Assembly: GCA_049299895.1 (NCBI GenBank)
Contig: JBAQYF010000011.1
Coordinates: 20,904 to 84,903, forward strand
DNA from: CAIYYO01 sp049299895
GTDB taxonomy: Archaea; Altiarchaeota; Altiarchaeia; IMC4; QMZM01
Direction: 5' to 3'
DNA: 64,000 nucleotides
Each line of letters starts with the position of its first letter. Position 1 is the stretch's first letter. The translations under genes were made by a program, and so were the position numbers. This document shows, in pieces, positions 7,698 through 15,887 of the stretch. The notes beneath the pieces are model-generated. The model saw nothing but the letters and a program-made list of their open reading frames with translations, had not been told where the DNA came from and ran no database searches.

Positions 7698-8900
7698 ATG
7701 CCTGATATGCATTTTGATGCCGTCGTGGTGGGGGCCGGGCCTGCGGGAAGCATCGCTGCAAAGACCCTGGTTGAGAACGGCGTAAAGACGCTGGTCCTGG
7801 AGAAAAGGCAGGAGATAGGGGCGCCCAAGAGGTGTGCTGAAGCCATCAACATCCGGGGCCTGAAGCGCGTGGGGCTTACGCCCGACCCGAGGTGGGCTGT
7901 TCAGAAGATCAACGGCGCGGTTCTGTATGCGCCGGGCGGGAAGTCTTTAAAGTTTCCTTTAGGCGAAAAAGCAGGTTACATTCTTGAAAGAAAGGTCTTT
8001 GAGAAATATCTTGCATCCGAGGCCATAAACAAGGGGGCAAAATACATGGTAAAGACCTGCGCGACCGGGGTCATAAAAGAGGACGGCATAATCAAAGGCG
8101 TGTCTGCGGAATATATGGGGGAGAGTTATCACATCTTTTCGCGCCTGGTCATAGCCGCGGACGGGGTCGACTCGATGATAGCAAAATCGGCAGGCTTAAA
8201 AACTCAAAACTCTTTGGCTGACTATCATTCGGGCTTTCAGTATGAGTTGGCCGGCCTAAAGATAGACTGCTGCGATAACCTGCATGTCTTTTTCGGAGAC
8301 GACGTTGCGCCCAAGGGATATGCGTGGATCTTTCCCAAGGGAGGAACTGTCGCAAACGTGGGCCTGGGCGTATTGGGCAAGATGTCCGGACAGGGAAAGA
8401 AGGCGCAGTATTACCTTGATCGCTTCATAGCAAGCAGGCCCGGGATATTCGCCGATGCGAGCCCGATAGAGATAAACTGCGGCGGCGTTCCTGTGGGTTC
8501 GTCCGTCGAGTGTCTTGTTTCAGACGGTCTGATGATCGTGGGGGATGCGGGCCATCAGGTCAATCCGGTACACGGGGGAGGCCTGTCCATGGGCATGTAT
8601 GCTGGGAAAATGGCCGGGGAGATCGGTGCAAGGGCTTTGGCGGAAGGCGTCGTTTCAAGGGAGAGGCTTTCCGAATACGAGAAGGCATGGCACGACGGCG
8701 ACGGCGCGAAGGCGCAGAAGCTTTTGAAACTGCGTTCGTTCCTTGAGAAGCTGAGCGCAGAAGACCTGGACACCCTTGCAGGTGTTGTGGACGGGGAAGA
8801 GATAATCAAACTGACCGAGGGGGATTATCGTTTCTTGATAGGCAGATTTATAAAGAATGCGCCCACTATATTGCCTATAGCAAGAAAATTTCTGAATTGA
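7698..8900 (+). CDS. Geranylgeranyl reductase family FAD-dependent oxidoreductase
   Basis: A 400-residue flavoprotein with the FAD-binding dinucleotide motif GAGPAGS at residues 12-18, an E...RC.EAI segment after the first strand, and the GDAGHQVNPVHGGGLSMGM FAD motif in the C-terminal half. Archaeal members hydrogenate the double bonds of digeranylgeranylglycerol phospholipids or of other polyprenyl chains. The adjoining ferredoxin gene supports a ferredoxin-dependent reaction. Length and motifs are complete. Substrate specificity between lipid and menaquinone-type side chains cannot be set from sequence. Confidence 0.92.
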   Translation: MPDMHFDAVVVGAGPAGSIAAKTLVENGVKTLVLEKRQEIGAPKRCAEAINIRGLKRVGLTPDPRWAVQKINGAVLYAPGGKSLKFPLGEKAGYILERKVFEKYLASEAINKGAKYMVKTCATGVIKEDGIIKGVSAEYMGESYHIFSRLVIAADGVDSMIAKSAGLKTQNSLADYHSGFQYELAGLKIDCCDNLHVFFGDDVAPKGYAWIFPKGGTVANVGLGVLGKMSGQGKKAQYYLDRFIASRPGIFADASPIEINCGGVPVGSSVECLVSDGLMIVGDAGHQVNPVHGGGLSMGMYAGKMAGEIGARALAEGVVSRERLSEYEKAWHDGDGAKAQKLLKLRSFLEKLSAEDLDTLAGVVDGEEIIKLTEGDYRFLIGRFIKNAPTILPIARKFLN

Positions 8901-8918
8901 CCATATTATTTTAGCAAA

Positions 8919-9146
8919 ATGCTTGACAAAGAAAAGATACGAACGGAAGGAGTCGCGCTGCTTGAAGAGTTCTCAAAAGAGCTTGAAAGCGTCCCCGAGA
9001 CATCCGAGACACATTATGTCCTGGACGTGCGTAACGTATGCAGAAAGGACGGGCCGGGCGTCAAGGCAGAGTCTTTTCCCACGGATATGAAAAAGATAGT
9101 CCCCCGTTGGGAGGAAGGATACGTCGTATCCGAGAAGGGCGTTTGA
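8919..9146 (+). CDS. Small GatC-like protein (putative)
   Basis: A 75-residue protein with a predicted helix at residues 5-25, followed by ETHYVLDVRNVCRKDG and ending MKKIVPRWEEGYVVSEKGV. The layout resembles GatC, the small subunit of the Asp-tRNA(Asn)/Glu-tRNA(Gln) amidotransferase, in which a helix precedes an R-x-D segment and a terminal aromatic-Gly-hydrophobic strand. GatA and GatB are not nearby, so the call rests on weak similarity. It follows the reductase by 18 bases and is probably in the same transcript. Confidence 0.45.
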   Translation: MLDKEKIRTEGVALLEEFSKELESVPETSETHYVLDVRNVCRKDGPGVKAESFPTDMKKIVPRWEEGYVVSEKGV

Positions 9147-9221
9147 CCGGCGATCCCTTTTCTGCCTGTTTGCTTATTTTGCGCAGGGTGTGACCCGCCC
9201 TGTTTTATGAATCTGTAAGTC

Positions 9222-9253
9222 CATATATAAAACATTATCTGTTCTATTCAAAA
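9222..9253 (+). promoter_or_regulatory. TATA box of the CDC48 gene
   Basis: CATATATAAAA at 9222-9232 is a near-consensus archaeal TATA box, 22-32 bases before the ATG at 9254. No Shine-Dalgarno sequence is visible, so the transcript is probably leaderless. The 107-base gap upstream also contains a GC-rich stretch, with no clear gene. Confidence 0.65.
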
Positions 9254-11395
9254 ATGGCGGAGAAAAAATTGGATCTGAGGGTGGCTGAGGCCTTGCATAA
9301 TGACGTTTCCAGGGGGATCATACGTATGGATTCCTCGGCTATGGAGGCGCTTGATCTTACTTCAGGGGATATAGTGGAGATAGAAGGCAAGAAGACGACT
9401 GCTGCCATAGTATGGCCTTCCCACCCGCAGGACTTTGGCCTGGACATAATCCGGATGGACGGCTTGATACGGCAGAATTCAGATACCTCGCTTGGGGATA
9501 AAGTGAAGGTTCGAAAATCAAAGCCAACGCCCGCAAAGGACATCATAATCGCGCCTACGATGCATGAAATAAAGTTCGGCGAAGACTTTGCCACGCACGT
9601 AAAACAGAGGATGATAGGCCGGCCTCTTGTGAAAGGGGATAAGATATCAATCGGCGTCCTCGGGCAGGCAATACCCTTTGTGGTAGCCGCTACCACCCCC
9701 AAAGGGATAGTCCAGATACAGGATGTTACTGACCTTGAGATCAAAGGAAAACCCGTGGTCGTTCCCGAAGTGCCTGCGGTCAGATACGAAGACATCGGGG
9801 GCCTCAAAGACGAACTGGGCCGGGTGAGAGAGATGATAGAACTGCCCATGAAGCATCCGGAGCTGTTCGAACGCCTGGGGATCAAGCCCCCCAAGGGGGT
9901 TCTCTTATTCGGACCGCCTGGAACAGGTAAGACCCTTATCGCAAAGGCCGTTGCTTCTGAAACGAACGCCCATTTCATCTCCCTGAACGGTCCGGAGATA
10001 ATGGACAAATACTATGGAGAAAGCGAACGAAAGCTTCGTGAGATATTCAAGGAGGCAGAAGAGAATGCGCCGTCCATCATATTCATAGACGAGGTTGACT
10101 CCATTGCTCCAAAGAGAGAAGAGACCCGGGGAGAAGTAGAGAGACGCGTCGTAGCCCAGCTCCTGGCATTGATGGACGGAATGGAAGCACGAGGAAACGT
10201 CATAGTCATAGCCGCGACCAACCGTGAGGATTCGATAGACCCCGCTCTTAGAAGGCCCGGTCGATTCGATCGCGAAATAGAGATCGGCGTTCCGGACAAA
10301 GAGGGACGAGAGGAGATACTGCAGATACACACACGCGGCATGCCCCTTGACAAGGACGTGAACCTGAAGGAAATAGCGAGCTCCACACACGGATTTGTTG
10401 GTGCGGACCTGGATGCCTTAAGCCGGGAATCTGCCATGAAGGCGTTAAAGAAGGTACTGCCAAAGATAGACCTTGATAAAGAGGAAATACCAACATCCGT
10501 TCTTGAGACCCTGAAAGTGCGCAAAGCCGACTTCGTGGAAGCAATGAAAGAGGTTAGCCCCTCCGCTCTGCGGGAGATAATGGTTGAAGTGCCCGACCTA
10601 AAATGGAGCGACATAGGAGGCCTCGGCGAAGTGAAGATGCGCCTCCAGGAAGCGGTTGAATGGCCGTTGAAACACCCCGAGGCATTCAAGAGGATGGGGA
10701 TACGCCCCACAAAGGCAATACTCTTGCACGGCCCTCCAGGGTGCGGAAAAACCCTGCTCGCAAAGGCTGCGGCAACGGAATCCGAGGCGAACTTCATAGC
10801 GGTCAAAGGACCTCAACTGTTGTCCATGTGGGTCGGAGAATCGGAAAAAGGGATACGCGAGGTCTTCAAAAAAGCAAAACAGGTAGCGCCGACCATAATA
10901 CTCTTCGACGAAATAGACGCGATAGCCCCCCGCAGGGGCCAGCACGCAGGTTCACACGTCACCGAGACGGTCGTCAACCAGATACTCACCGAGATGGACG
11001 GCATAGAAAGCCTTGAGAACGTCATCGTCATCGGAGCGACCAACCGGGTAGACATGATAGACCCGTCTCTCCTGCGCCCCGGAAGATTCGACTACCAGTT
11101 GCTGGTTCCCCCGCCTGAAAAAGACGCAAGGATGGAAATATTCAAAGTCCACACCCGGCACATGCCTTTAAAGGACGTAGACCTGAACGAGCTGGTCAGG
11201 AAGACCGACGGATACAGCGGGGCGGACATCGAGGGAGTATGCAGGGAAGCAGCGTTAATCGCCTTAAGAGAAGACATAAAATCAGACAAGGTGTCTGCGG
11301 AAGAATTCGAAAAAGCCCTTAGGAAGATAAAACCCTCAATCCCCGAGTACGAAGCCGCAAGCAAAAAGAGACTGAACACACCGGCATATGGATAA
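9254..11395 (+). CDS. CDC48/VCP-type AAA+ ATPase
   Basis: A 713-residue double-ring unfoldase. An N-terminal double-psi barrel and CDC48 domain 2 (about 1-175) are followed by two AAA modules: D1 with Walker A GPPGTGKT at 220-227 and FIDEVDSI after it, and D2 with GPPGCGKT near 493-500 and LFDEIDAI. Arginine-finger regions RRPGRFDREI and LRPGRFDYQL are intact in both. In archaea CDC48 extracts and unfolds substrates for the proteasome. The C-terminal tail (KRLNTPAYG) lacks the eukaryotic HbYX-like end. The downstream Nnr gene overlaps by 8 bases. Confidence 0.96.
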   Translation: MAEKKLDLRVAEALHNDVSRGIIRMDSSAMEALDLTSGDIVEIEGKKTTAAIVWPSHPQDFGLDIIRMDGLIRQNSDTSLGDKVKVRKSKPTPAKDIIIAPTMHEIKFGEDFATHVKQRMIGRPLVKGDKISIGVLGQAIPFVVAATTPKGIVQIQDVTDLEIKGKPVVVPEVPAVRYEDIGGLKDELGRVREMIELPMKHPELFERLGIKPPKGVLLFGPPGTGKTLIAKAVASETNAHFISLNGPEIMDKYYGESERKLREIFKEAEENAPSIIFIDEVDSIAPKREETRGEVERRVVAQLLALMDGMEARGNVIVIAATNREDSIDPALRRPGRFDREIEIGVPDKEGREEILQIHTRGMPLDKDVNLKEIASSTHGFVGADLDALSRESAMKALKKVLPKIDLDKEEIPTSVLETLKVRKADFVEAMKEVSPSALREIMVEVPDLKWSDIGGLGEVKMRLQEAVEWPLKHPEAFKRMGIRPTKAILLHGPPGCGKTLLAKAAATESEANFIAVKGPQLLSMWVGESEKGIREVFKKAKQVAPTIILFDEIDAIAPRRGQHAGSHVTETVVNQILTEMDGIESLENVIVIGATNRVDMIDPSLLRPGRFDYQLLVPPPEKDARMEIFKVHTRHMPLKDVDLNELVRKTDGYSGADIEGVCREAALIALREDIKSDKVSAEEFEKALRKIKPSIPEYEAASKKRLNTPAYG

Positions 11396-12800
11396 ATACG
11401 AAGATCCAGCAGCTCAGGCAAAGGCAACGAAGCTCCTGGACATGAACTCTGCGTACTTGGGCGTATCCCGTCGATTGCTGATGGAGAACGCCGGAAGAGA
11501 ATTGGCCAGAGCGTGCGATGGCGCAAGCGTTGCAATATTCTGCGGCCCGGGCAACAACGGAGGCGACGGACTCGCAGCCGCAAGACATATTTCTTCCGCC
11601 GGAAAAAAGGTCACCGTATATGCCGTTTCCGGCGAGCGGACTACTGATGCGCAGAAGAACTACGAACTGGCAGAAATTTTTCCATCTATCAAACTGATAC
11701 CTGTCAGCGATTCAAGCGAGTGCGAGACGATAAAAAAAGAAGTCTCGTCGTATGACATAATAGTCGACGCACTGCTCGGAGTCGGGGCAAAAGGCGAACT
11801 ACGAGAGCCCGTCAAATCTCTCGTTGCCGTGATGAACCGGGCCAAGGCAAAGAAGATAGCAGCCGACATCCCAACCCCCGGATTCAAGGCGGACAAGACA
11901 ATATCCTTCCATTCTGCAAAGACCCCGGATGCATTCGTCGCCAATATCGGGATCCCCCTCGAAGCAGACACGTTCTGCGGTCCGGGAGACGTATACTCCG
12001 CCATACTTGAAAGAACCGGCTCGGAACACAAAGGAGACTTCGGCCGCCTTCTTGTGATCGGCGGAAGCATAGACTACATAGGAGCGCCGATACTAACCGC
12101 TAAGGCGGCATACCGGACAAGCATCGATCTGGTCACGCTTGCATGTCCAAGATACGTGGCTGAACGTGTCTCAGATCCTGTATTAATGATAAAGCCGACG
12201 TCAGACGTATTCCATCTTAAGGGTGCGGATGTCGACATCCTCCTAAAGCTCAACTACGATTCTGTGGTCCTGGGCAACGGGATAGGCCTGCACGATGAGA
12301 CCCGTTCCTTTGTAAGGGAATTCCTGAGAAAGACGGACAAACCAGTAGTATTAGACGCAGACGCCCTGAAACACATCGAAACCCGGCACATAAGGACCAA
12401 TCACATTCTGACCCCGCATGCGACGGAATACATAAACCTTTTCGGAGAACTGCCCGCAGACCCGGACGCGCGCTCAAAACACGTAGGCGAATCCGCAAAA
12501 AAGGTTGCCGCAACGATCCTCCTCAAAGGCCCGGTCGATGTCATATCCAACGGCGTGAGGATAAAATATAACCGGACCCATAACTCCGGTATGACTGTCG
12601 GAGGAACCGGCGACGTCCTCGCAGGCATAACCGGGGCGCTTGCCGCGAAAGCAGATCCATTTACTGCCGCTTGCGCAGCCGCATTTTTGTCCGGTCTATC
12701 CGGAAATTTTTGCAGGGATGAAAAAGGATACTCCTTTACCGCATCAGACGTGCTCGAAAAAATACCCGATGCCATAAAATACTGCCGAGGCTTTGAATGA
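11388..12800 (+). CDS. nnr: Bifunctional NAD(P)HX epimerase/dehydratase (Nnr)
   Basis: A 470-residue metabolite-repair enzyme. The N-terminal YjeF_N domain (NAD(P)HX epimerase) contains GPGNNGGDGLAAARH. The C-terminal ribokinase-like domain (ADP-dependent NAD(P)HX dehydratase) contains GDFGRLLVIGGS, LGNGIGL and TVGGTGDVLAGI. Together they return hydrated NADH and NADPH to the active cofactors. It overlaps CDC48 by 8 bases and the next small gene by 4 (ATGA), so the three are translationally coupled. Confidence 0.95.
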   Translation: MDKYEDPAAQAKATKLLDMNSAYLGVSRRLLMENAGRELARACDGASVAIFCGPGNNGGDGLAAARHISSAGKKVTVYAVSGERTTDAQKNYELAEIFPSIKLIPVSDSSECETIKKEVSSYDIIVDALLGVGAKGELREPVKSLVAVMNRAKAKKIAADIPTPGFKADKTISFHSAKTPDAFVANIGIPLEADTFCGPGDVYSAILERTGSEHKGDFGRLLVIGGSIDYIGAPILTAKAAYRTSIDLVTLACPRYVAERVSDPVLMIKPTSDVFHLKGADVDILLKLNYDSVVLGNGIGLHDETRSFVREFLRKTDKPVVLDADALKHIETRHIRTNHILTPHATEYINLFGELPADPDARSKHVGESAKKVAATILLKGPVDVISNGVRIKYNRTHNSGMTVGGTGDVLAGITGALAAKADPFTAACAAAFLSGLSGNFCRDEKGYSFTASDVLEKIPDAIKYCRGFE

Positions 12801-13237
12801 TGGAACAGAAGACCTTAAAGGAAATAACCGACCTAAACAGCCTCGACCGCTATGTAAAATCCTCGGGCCTGAAGTTCCGCGAGGCCATCCTGCGCTATTA
12901 CAAAGAACTGGGAGAAAAACTCGGCTATACCGTGAGAGAGAACGCATCCATCATAAAGAACGGAGTAAACTATGGAAAAATAGATATGATCTGGCTTGAG
13001 CCGAACATCGCATTCATAAACGAATTCGGGAACCTGGAAGAGATCTACAAGCATATGTGGAAGGTCCTTGAGTACTCCCCAAACCAGGCAGTATTCCTCC
13101 TGTCGTCGAAATCTTCATGCAAAGCAGAAGAAGTAGATAAAATCGTTGAGAAGTCGGGTCTCGTAGGCGAAAAGAAGAATATATTTTTAATAATGGACGT
13201 AACGGAGAAAAAAGTAATCCGCACGCCTTCTGTTTAA
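12797..13237 (+). CDS. Unknown protein with a possible PD-(D/E)XK nuclease-like core
   Basis: A 146-residue protein that I do not recognise as a named family. The central part reads YGKIDMIWLEPNIAFINEFG (residues 59-78), with an acidic residue at the start of a strand (D63) and E76 in the next, a spacing that recalls restriction-like folds, although the usual Lys is not in E-x-K form. A helix-rich N-terminus and a C-terminal Rossmann-like strand pattern surround it. It is coupled to nnr by an ATGA overlap; ATG 12800 is an alternative start one codon later. Confidence 0.6.
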   Translation: MMEQKTLKEITDLNSLDRYVKSSGLKFREAILRYYKELGEKLGYTVRENASIIKNGVNYGKIDMIWLEPNIAFINEFGNLEEIYKHMWKVLEYSPNQAVFLLSSKSSCKAEEVDKIVEKSGLVGEKKNIFLIMDVTEKKVIRTPSV

Positions 13238-13271
13238 AAAAGTAAAAAAACTTTTAGTAGATGAAAATCTT

Positions 13272-13826
13272 TTAGAAGATCTTCACTTCTTCGACTTCTA
13301 CTCTGCTAATCGGGCAGATGTTCTTGGCGTTGTGGTATATCTCTGTTCCAAGCTTGCCGAATAACGTCGCCTGCACGAAGTCGTTAAGCGTCAGGTTCTG
13401 GTATCCTTCCATGGTCTTGGTTATCCTTGCGAGTATCTCTTTTCTCTGGGAGGATTTTGCGTTCTTGTGGGTAACCGCCATTATTTTCACCCGCACTTTG
13501 CCGTCCTGCAGGTTGATGAAACCGATATAATCAACCTTGCTCATGCCTTTCCTTACTTTGGAGTGCAGGTAGCCCTGGTTTGCTTCGAATATCTTGAACT
13601 TGGTATATGCCTTGTCCTCTTTGACATCAATTACTTCCAGTATGACCTTCAGGTGCTGCTTCGTCCGGTCCTCGGTCAACTCTTTCAAGGATATGTCAAC
13701 CCTTCTACCGATAAGATTCTTCGGGTCGCTGGCGAACGTGCTGCCTACTTCCCTGGACTCAAAATTCTCCGGGGAAACAATCTTGTAAAGCGTCTTCTGC
13801 TTCCATGAACTCATCTCTTTGGCCAT
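13272..13826 (-). CDS. rps3ae: 30S ribosomal protein S3Ae (eS1)
   Basis: A 184-residue protein of the archaeal/eukaryotic S3Ae family, with the typical FESREVGSTFASDP and LIGRRVDISLKELT stretches and the VKIMAVTHKNAKSSQ region. It binds near the mRNA exit site of the small subunit. The gene is last in a minus-strand operon with S15 and Pcc1; only 9 bases separate it from pcc1. It is a little shorter than many S3Ae proteins, mainly at the C-terminus. Confidence 0.95.
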   Translation of the reverse strand: MAKEMSSWKQKTLYKIVSPENFESREVGSTFASDPKNLIGRRVDISLKELTEDRTKQHLKVILEVIDVKEDKAYTKFKIFEANQGYLHSKVRKGMSKVDYIGFINLQDGKVRVKIMAVTHKNAKSSQRKEILARITKTMEGYQNLTLNDFVQATLFGKLGTEIYHNAKNICPISRVEVEEVKIF

Positions 13827-13835
13827 TTTATTAGA

Positions 13836-14060
13836 TTAATCGTCTAACAACTTCTCAGCCGCCATCTGACAGCTTATGAGGTCGTCGAGCGTGTTTATCA
13901 ATGTTTTTAAATTATTCGATTCGATGTTCGTTATGATTTTGTTGTCAACAACGCCGGACTCGACCACAAGGCCTTCCAGCTTTATGTTGTCAACGTTCAA
14001 AGCCCGCGAAACGCTGGAGGCGTCTTTCGACTCCGTCGTAAGCCGGGCGACGTATTTCAC
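13836..14060 (-). CDS. pcc1: KEOPS complex subunit Pcc1
   Basis: A 74-residue Pcc1-type protein. Pcc1 dimerises and scaffolds the Kae1 catalytic subunit of KEOPS, which makes t6A37 on tRNA. The pattern ARLTTESKDASSVSRALNVDN followed by a long C-terminal helix (LKTLINTLDDLISCQMAAEKL) fits the family's small alpha-beta fold. It sits between S15 (2-base gap) and S3Ae, a common archaeal neighbourhood. Its product is the substrate of the methylthiotransferase encoded at 331-1596. Confidence 0.85.
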   Translation of the reverse strand: MKYVARLTTESKDASSVSRALNVDNIKLEGLVVESGVVDNKIITNIESNNLKTLINTLDDLISCQMAAEKLLDD

Positions 14061-14062
14061 CT

Positions 14063-14518
14063 TTACGCCATCAAGAGCTTCGCAGTCTCAGGGTCGTATC
14101 TCCACGTCTTGGGGAGCTTTCCGGTTGTCCTGTAATACTTGCTGATCCTGTGGATCTTTGATTCGACCAAATGCAGGCTTCTTGCGTTGTGAATGTCTTT
14201 TTTGTTGCCTGCCAGGTGCTTTCTTAAGGACAACGCCTTGTTTATCATGTTCGACAGGTCCTCGGGTAATTTCCCTGCGACATTGTTCTTCTCCAGGAAG
14301 AAACCGATCTTCTTGCCTGTAACGTCTTTCACCGAGGGTATGCCGTACTGGTCTCTGAGGATGATCCCAATCTTGCTCGGAGTCTTCTCCTCTTTTGCGA
14401 GCTTGACTATCAATTCCTCTATCTCTCCCTGATCATAAGCTACGAAATCCGGTTTAGAGGTCCTTAAAGGGTGCTTGGAGCCTGATTTGCCCTTCCTTCT
14501 TGTGTGCATTCGTGCCAT
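14063..14518 (-). CDS. rps15: 30S ribosomal protein S15 (uS15)
   Basis: A 151-residue S15 of archaeal length, with the N-terminal archaeal/eukaryotic extension (ARMHTRRKGKSGSKHPLRTS) and the core ending in HRISKYYRTTGKLPKTWRYDP. It binds the 16S rRNA central domain. A TATA-like ATATATACC lies about 22-30 bases before the start (near 14540-14548), so it is likely the first gene of the S15-Pcc1-S3Ae transcript, leaderless. Confidence 0.96.
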   Translation of the reverse strand: MARMHTRRKGKSGSKHPLRTSKPDFVAYDQGEIEELIVKLAKEEKTPSKIGIILRDQYGIPSVKDVTGKKIGFFLEKNNVAGKLPEDLSNMINKALSLRKHLAGNKKDIHNARSLHLVESKIHRISKYYRTTGKLPKTWRYDPETAKLLMA

Positions 14519-14554
14519 TTTGCTAGTGCGAATAGGGTATATATTCTATCTATT

Positions 14555-14690
14555 ATCGGTCTAAAAGGCCTAGATACTGTTGTTCCCTGGCATGCCGTTG
14601 CCCCTCAAAGGCTCCGTCATCCGAGAAGTAGTTGCTCAGATAGGAATATTCCTACTAAGTTCAAAGATATTGGAATTGGGGTTTAAAAAT
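14555..14690 (-). other. Noncoding stretch upstream of rps15, possible small RNA
   Basis: The 199-base gap between rps15 and the next gene has no convincing reading frame. On the minus strand a TTTTTAAA sequence near 14683-14690 could be a TATA box for a transcript of roughly 100 bases. This contains a perfect palindrome TAGGAATATTCCTA (about 14659-14672) and GGCATGCC (about 14590-14597), and ends in GGCCTTTTAG near 14560. I could not fit complete C/D or H/ACA boxes. This is a weak candidate RNA. Confidence 0.25.
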
Positions 14691-14717
14691 GGGGTAACGG
14701 ATTAAATGACCAGAGCT

Positions 14718-15563
14718 TTAACTTTCTTCAAGGTTGGCCCAAAACATTTTTTTGAATTCACTAATTGGCATTTTGTCGATATGCTCCGTAATTAAATCTA
14801 TTCCATTCAAAATCTCCTTTAACTCTTTTTCATTCAAATATGACTGATGAGATAACTCCTGTATGAATCCGTTAGCTGCAATAAAGTTTTCTCTTCTTTC
14901 TGATGGTGTTATTTTTTCAATCTTAATCAATGCTTCTCTAAAGTACTGGATAATTATATTCATAACTTCTTGGAAAGCCGGAGAATTAATGACCAACTTC
15001 AAGAATTTATAGTATTCGACTATAATGCTTTGCAGGATCATTAATGGCGCGTCTGAATGATAGAACTCTGAAATGGCTTCTATATCGCATGCTGAGATGT
15101 AATGATTGGTCAGAAGGTGTGGGCTTTTAAGTGAATACATGTATTTTGGTTGTTTAGTTCCCGCATGTTCTTTTTTTGATGGTCTCTTCGCTTGGGCAAG
15201 TACATACCCAATAATCTCACCAGCAGTATCTTCAACCCCCCAATATCTCTGTTCTCGCGTATGTCTCTCGAAGCCCAATGTAATCTTGTTCGTTGGATCT
15301 TCCAAAATTCTTCTTACTGTGTACTCCTCAATGCCAGTAATATATGTAAGCTCTTTAATAGCTATATCTCGACCTAGCACCGTCTGAGCGAGTGTAAATG
15401 AGAGAGTTAACTTGACTGTATCAAAAACATGTTTAGACTGATTATTCAGTCCTGAAGTATCGACTATCCATTCGCTTTTTTCAAATTCGTTTGTTACTGA
15501 GTGCATTCCATTCCTCAGTAACATCAAAGAAGCCACACCTTCGAGGCAACTCTCTCGATCCAT
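14718..15563 (-). CDS. Hypothetical protein of an accessory island
   Basis: A 281-residue protein that I do not recognise. The N-terminal half is mixed and includes a segment that could be a winged helix (DIAIKELTYITGIEEYTVRRILEDP, then a strand with WGVEDTAGEIIGYVLAQA). The C-terminal half (from about 150) looks all-helical. No signal peptide or membrane segment is seen. Base composition is more AT-rich than neighbouring ribosomal genes. It is divergent from the small membrane protein at 15636, with a palindrome between them. A transcriptional regulator role is possible but unproven. Confidence 0.6.
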   Translation of the reverse strand: MDRESCLEGVASLMLLRNGMHSVTNEFEKSEWIVDTSGLNNQSKHVFDTVKLTLSFTLAQTVLGRDIAIKELTYITGIEEYTVRRILEDPTNKITLGFERHTREQRYWGVEDTAGEIIGYVLAQAKRPSKKEHAGTKQPKYMYSLKSPHLLTNHYISACDIEAISEFYHSDAPLMILQSIIVEYYKFLKLVINSPAFQEVMNIIIQYFREALIKIEKITPSERRENFIAANGFIQELSHQSYLNEKELKEILNGIDLITEHIDKMPISEFKKMFWANLEES

Positions 15564-15573
15564 TTTGATGATT

Positions 15574-15625
15574 ACACAAATCAGTGCATGTTTGTGTTAA
15601 TATAAAATATATATTTCTTCGATTA
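15574..15625. promoter_or_regulatory. Divergent promoter with inverted repeat
   Basis: ACACAAA (15574-15580) and TTTGTGT (15591-15597) form a perfect 7-bp inverted repeat with a 10-base spacer, and the AT-rich AATATAAAATATATATTT follows. It lies between the starts of the divergent genes at 15563 (minus) and 15636 (plus), so it could be an operator serving one or both. Confidence 0.45.
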
Positions 15626-15635
15626 AAGTTAAATC

Positions 15636-15887
15636 ATGGACAAAAAAATCAATTCTGGACTGGCTAAATCTTTGATCTCTCAGAGCAGTATCAGTTATCA
15701 GAGAAAGAATAGCGAGCGTAAAACGAGTATATGTGCTATGACTAACGATCCAAAGAACCCAATCCCAGAAATACTATTGAAAACAGCATGTGTAAGCACT
15801 TTATTTTATGCTTTTGGTATAGTTTTCGATAATGAGAATCGTAATAAGTGGGCTGTTTTTGGGGCTGTTTCAGCGCCCTTTTTATAA
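15636..15887 (+). CDS. Small hypothetical membrane protein
   Basis: An 83-residue protein with a polar, Ser/Lys-rich N-terminal half and one hydrophobic segment near residues 50-65 (LLKTACVSTLFYAFGIVF), with a second weaker one at the end. No family is recognised. Its stop overlaps the stop region of the convergent ATPase gene by 6 bases. Being short and AT-rich, it might not be expressed, but a promoter-like region precedes it. Confidence 0.4.
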   Translation: MDKKINSGLAKSLISQSSISYQRKNSERKTSICAMTNDPKNPIPEILLKTACVSTLFYAFGIVFDNENRNKWAVFGAVSAPFL

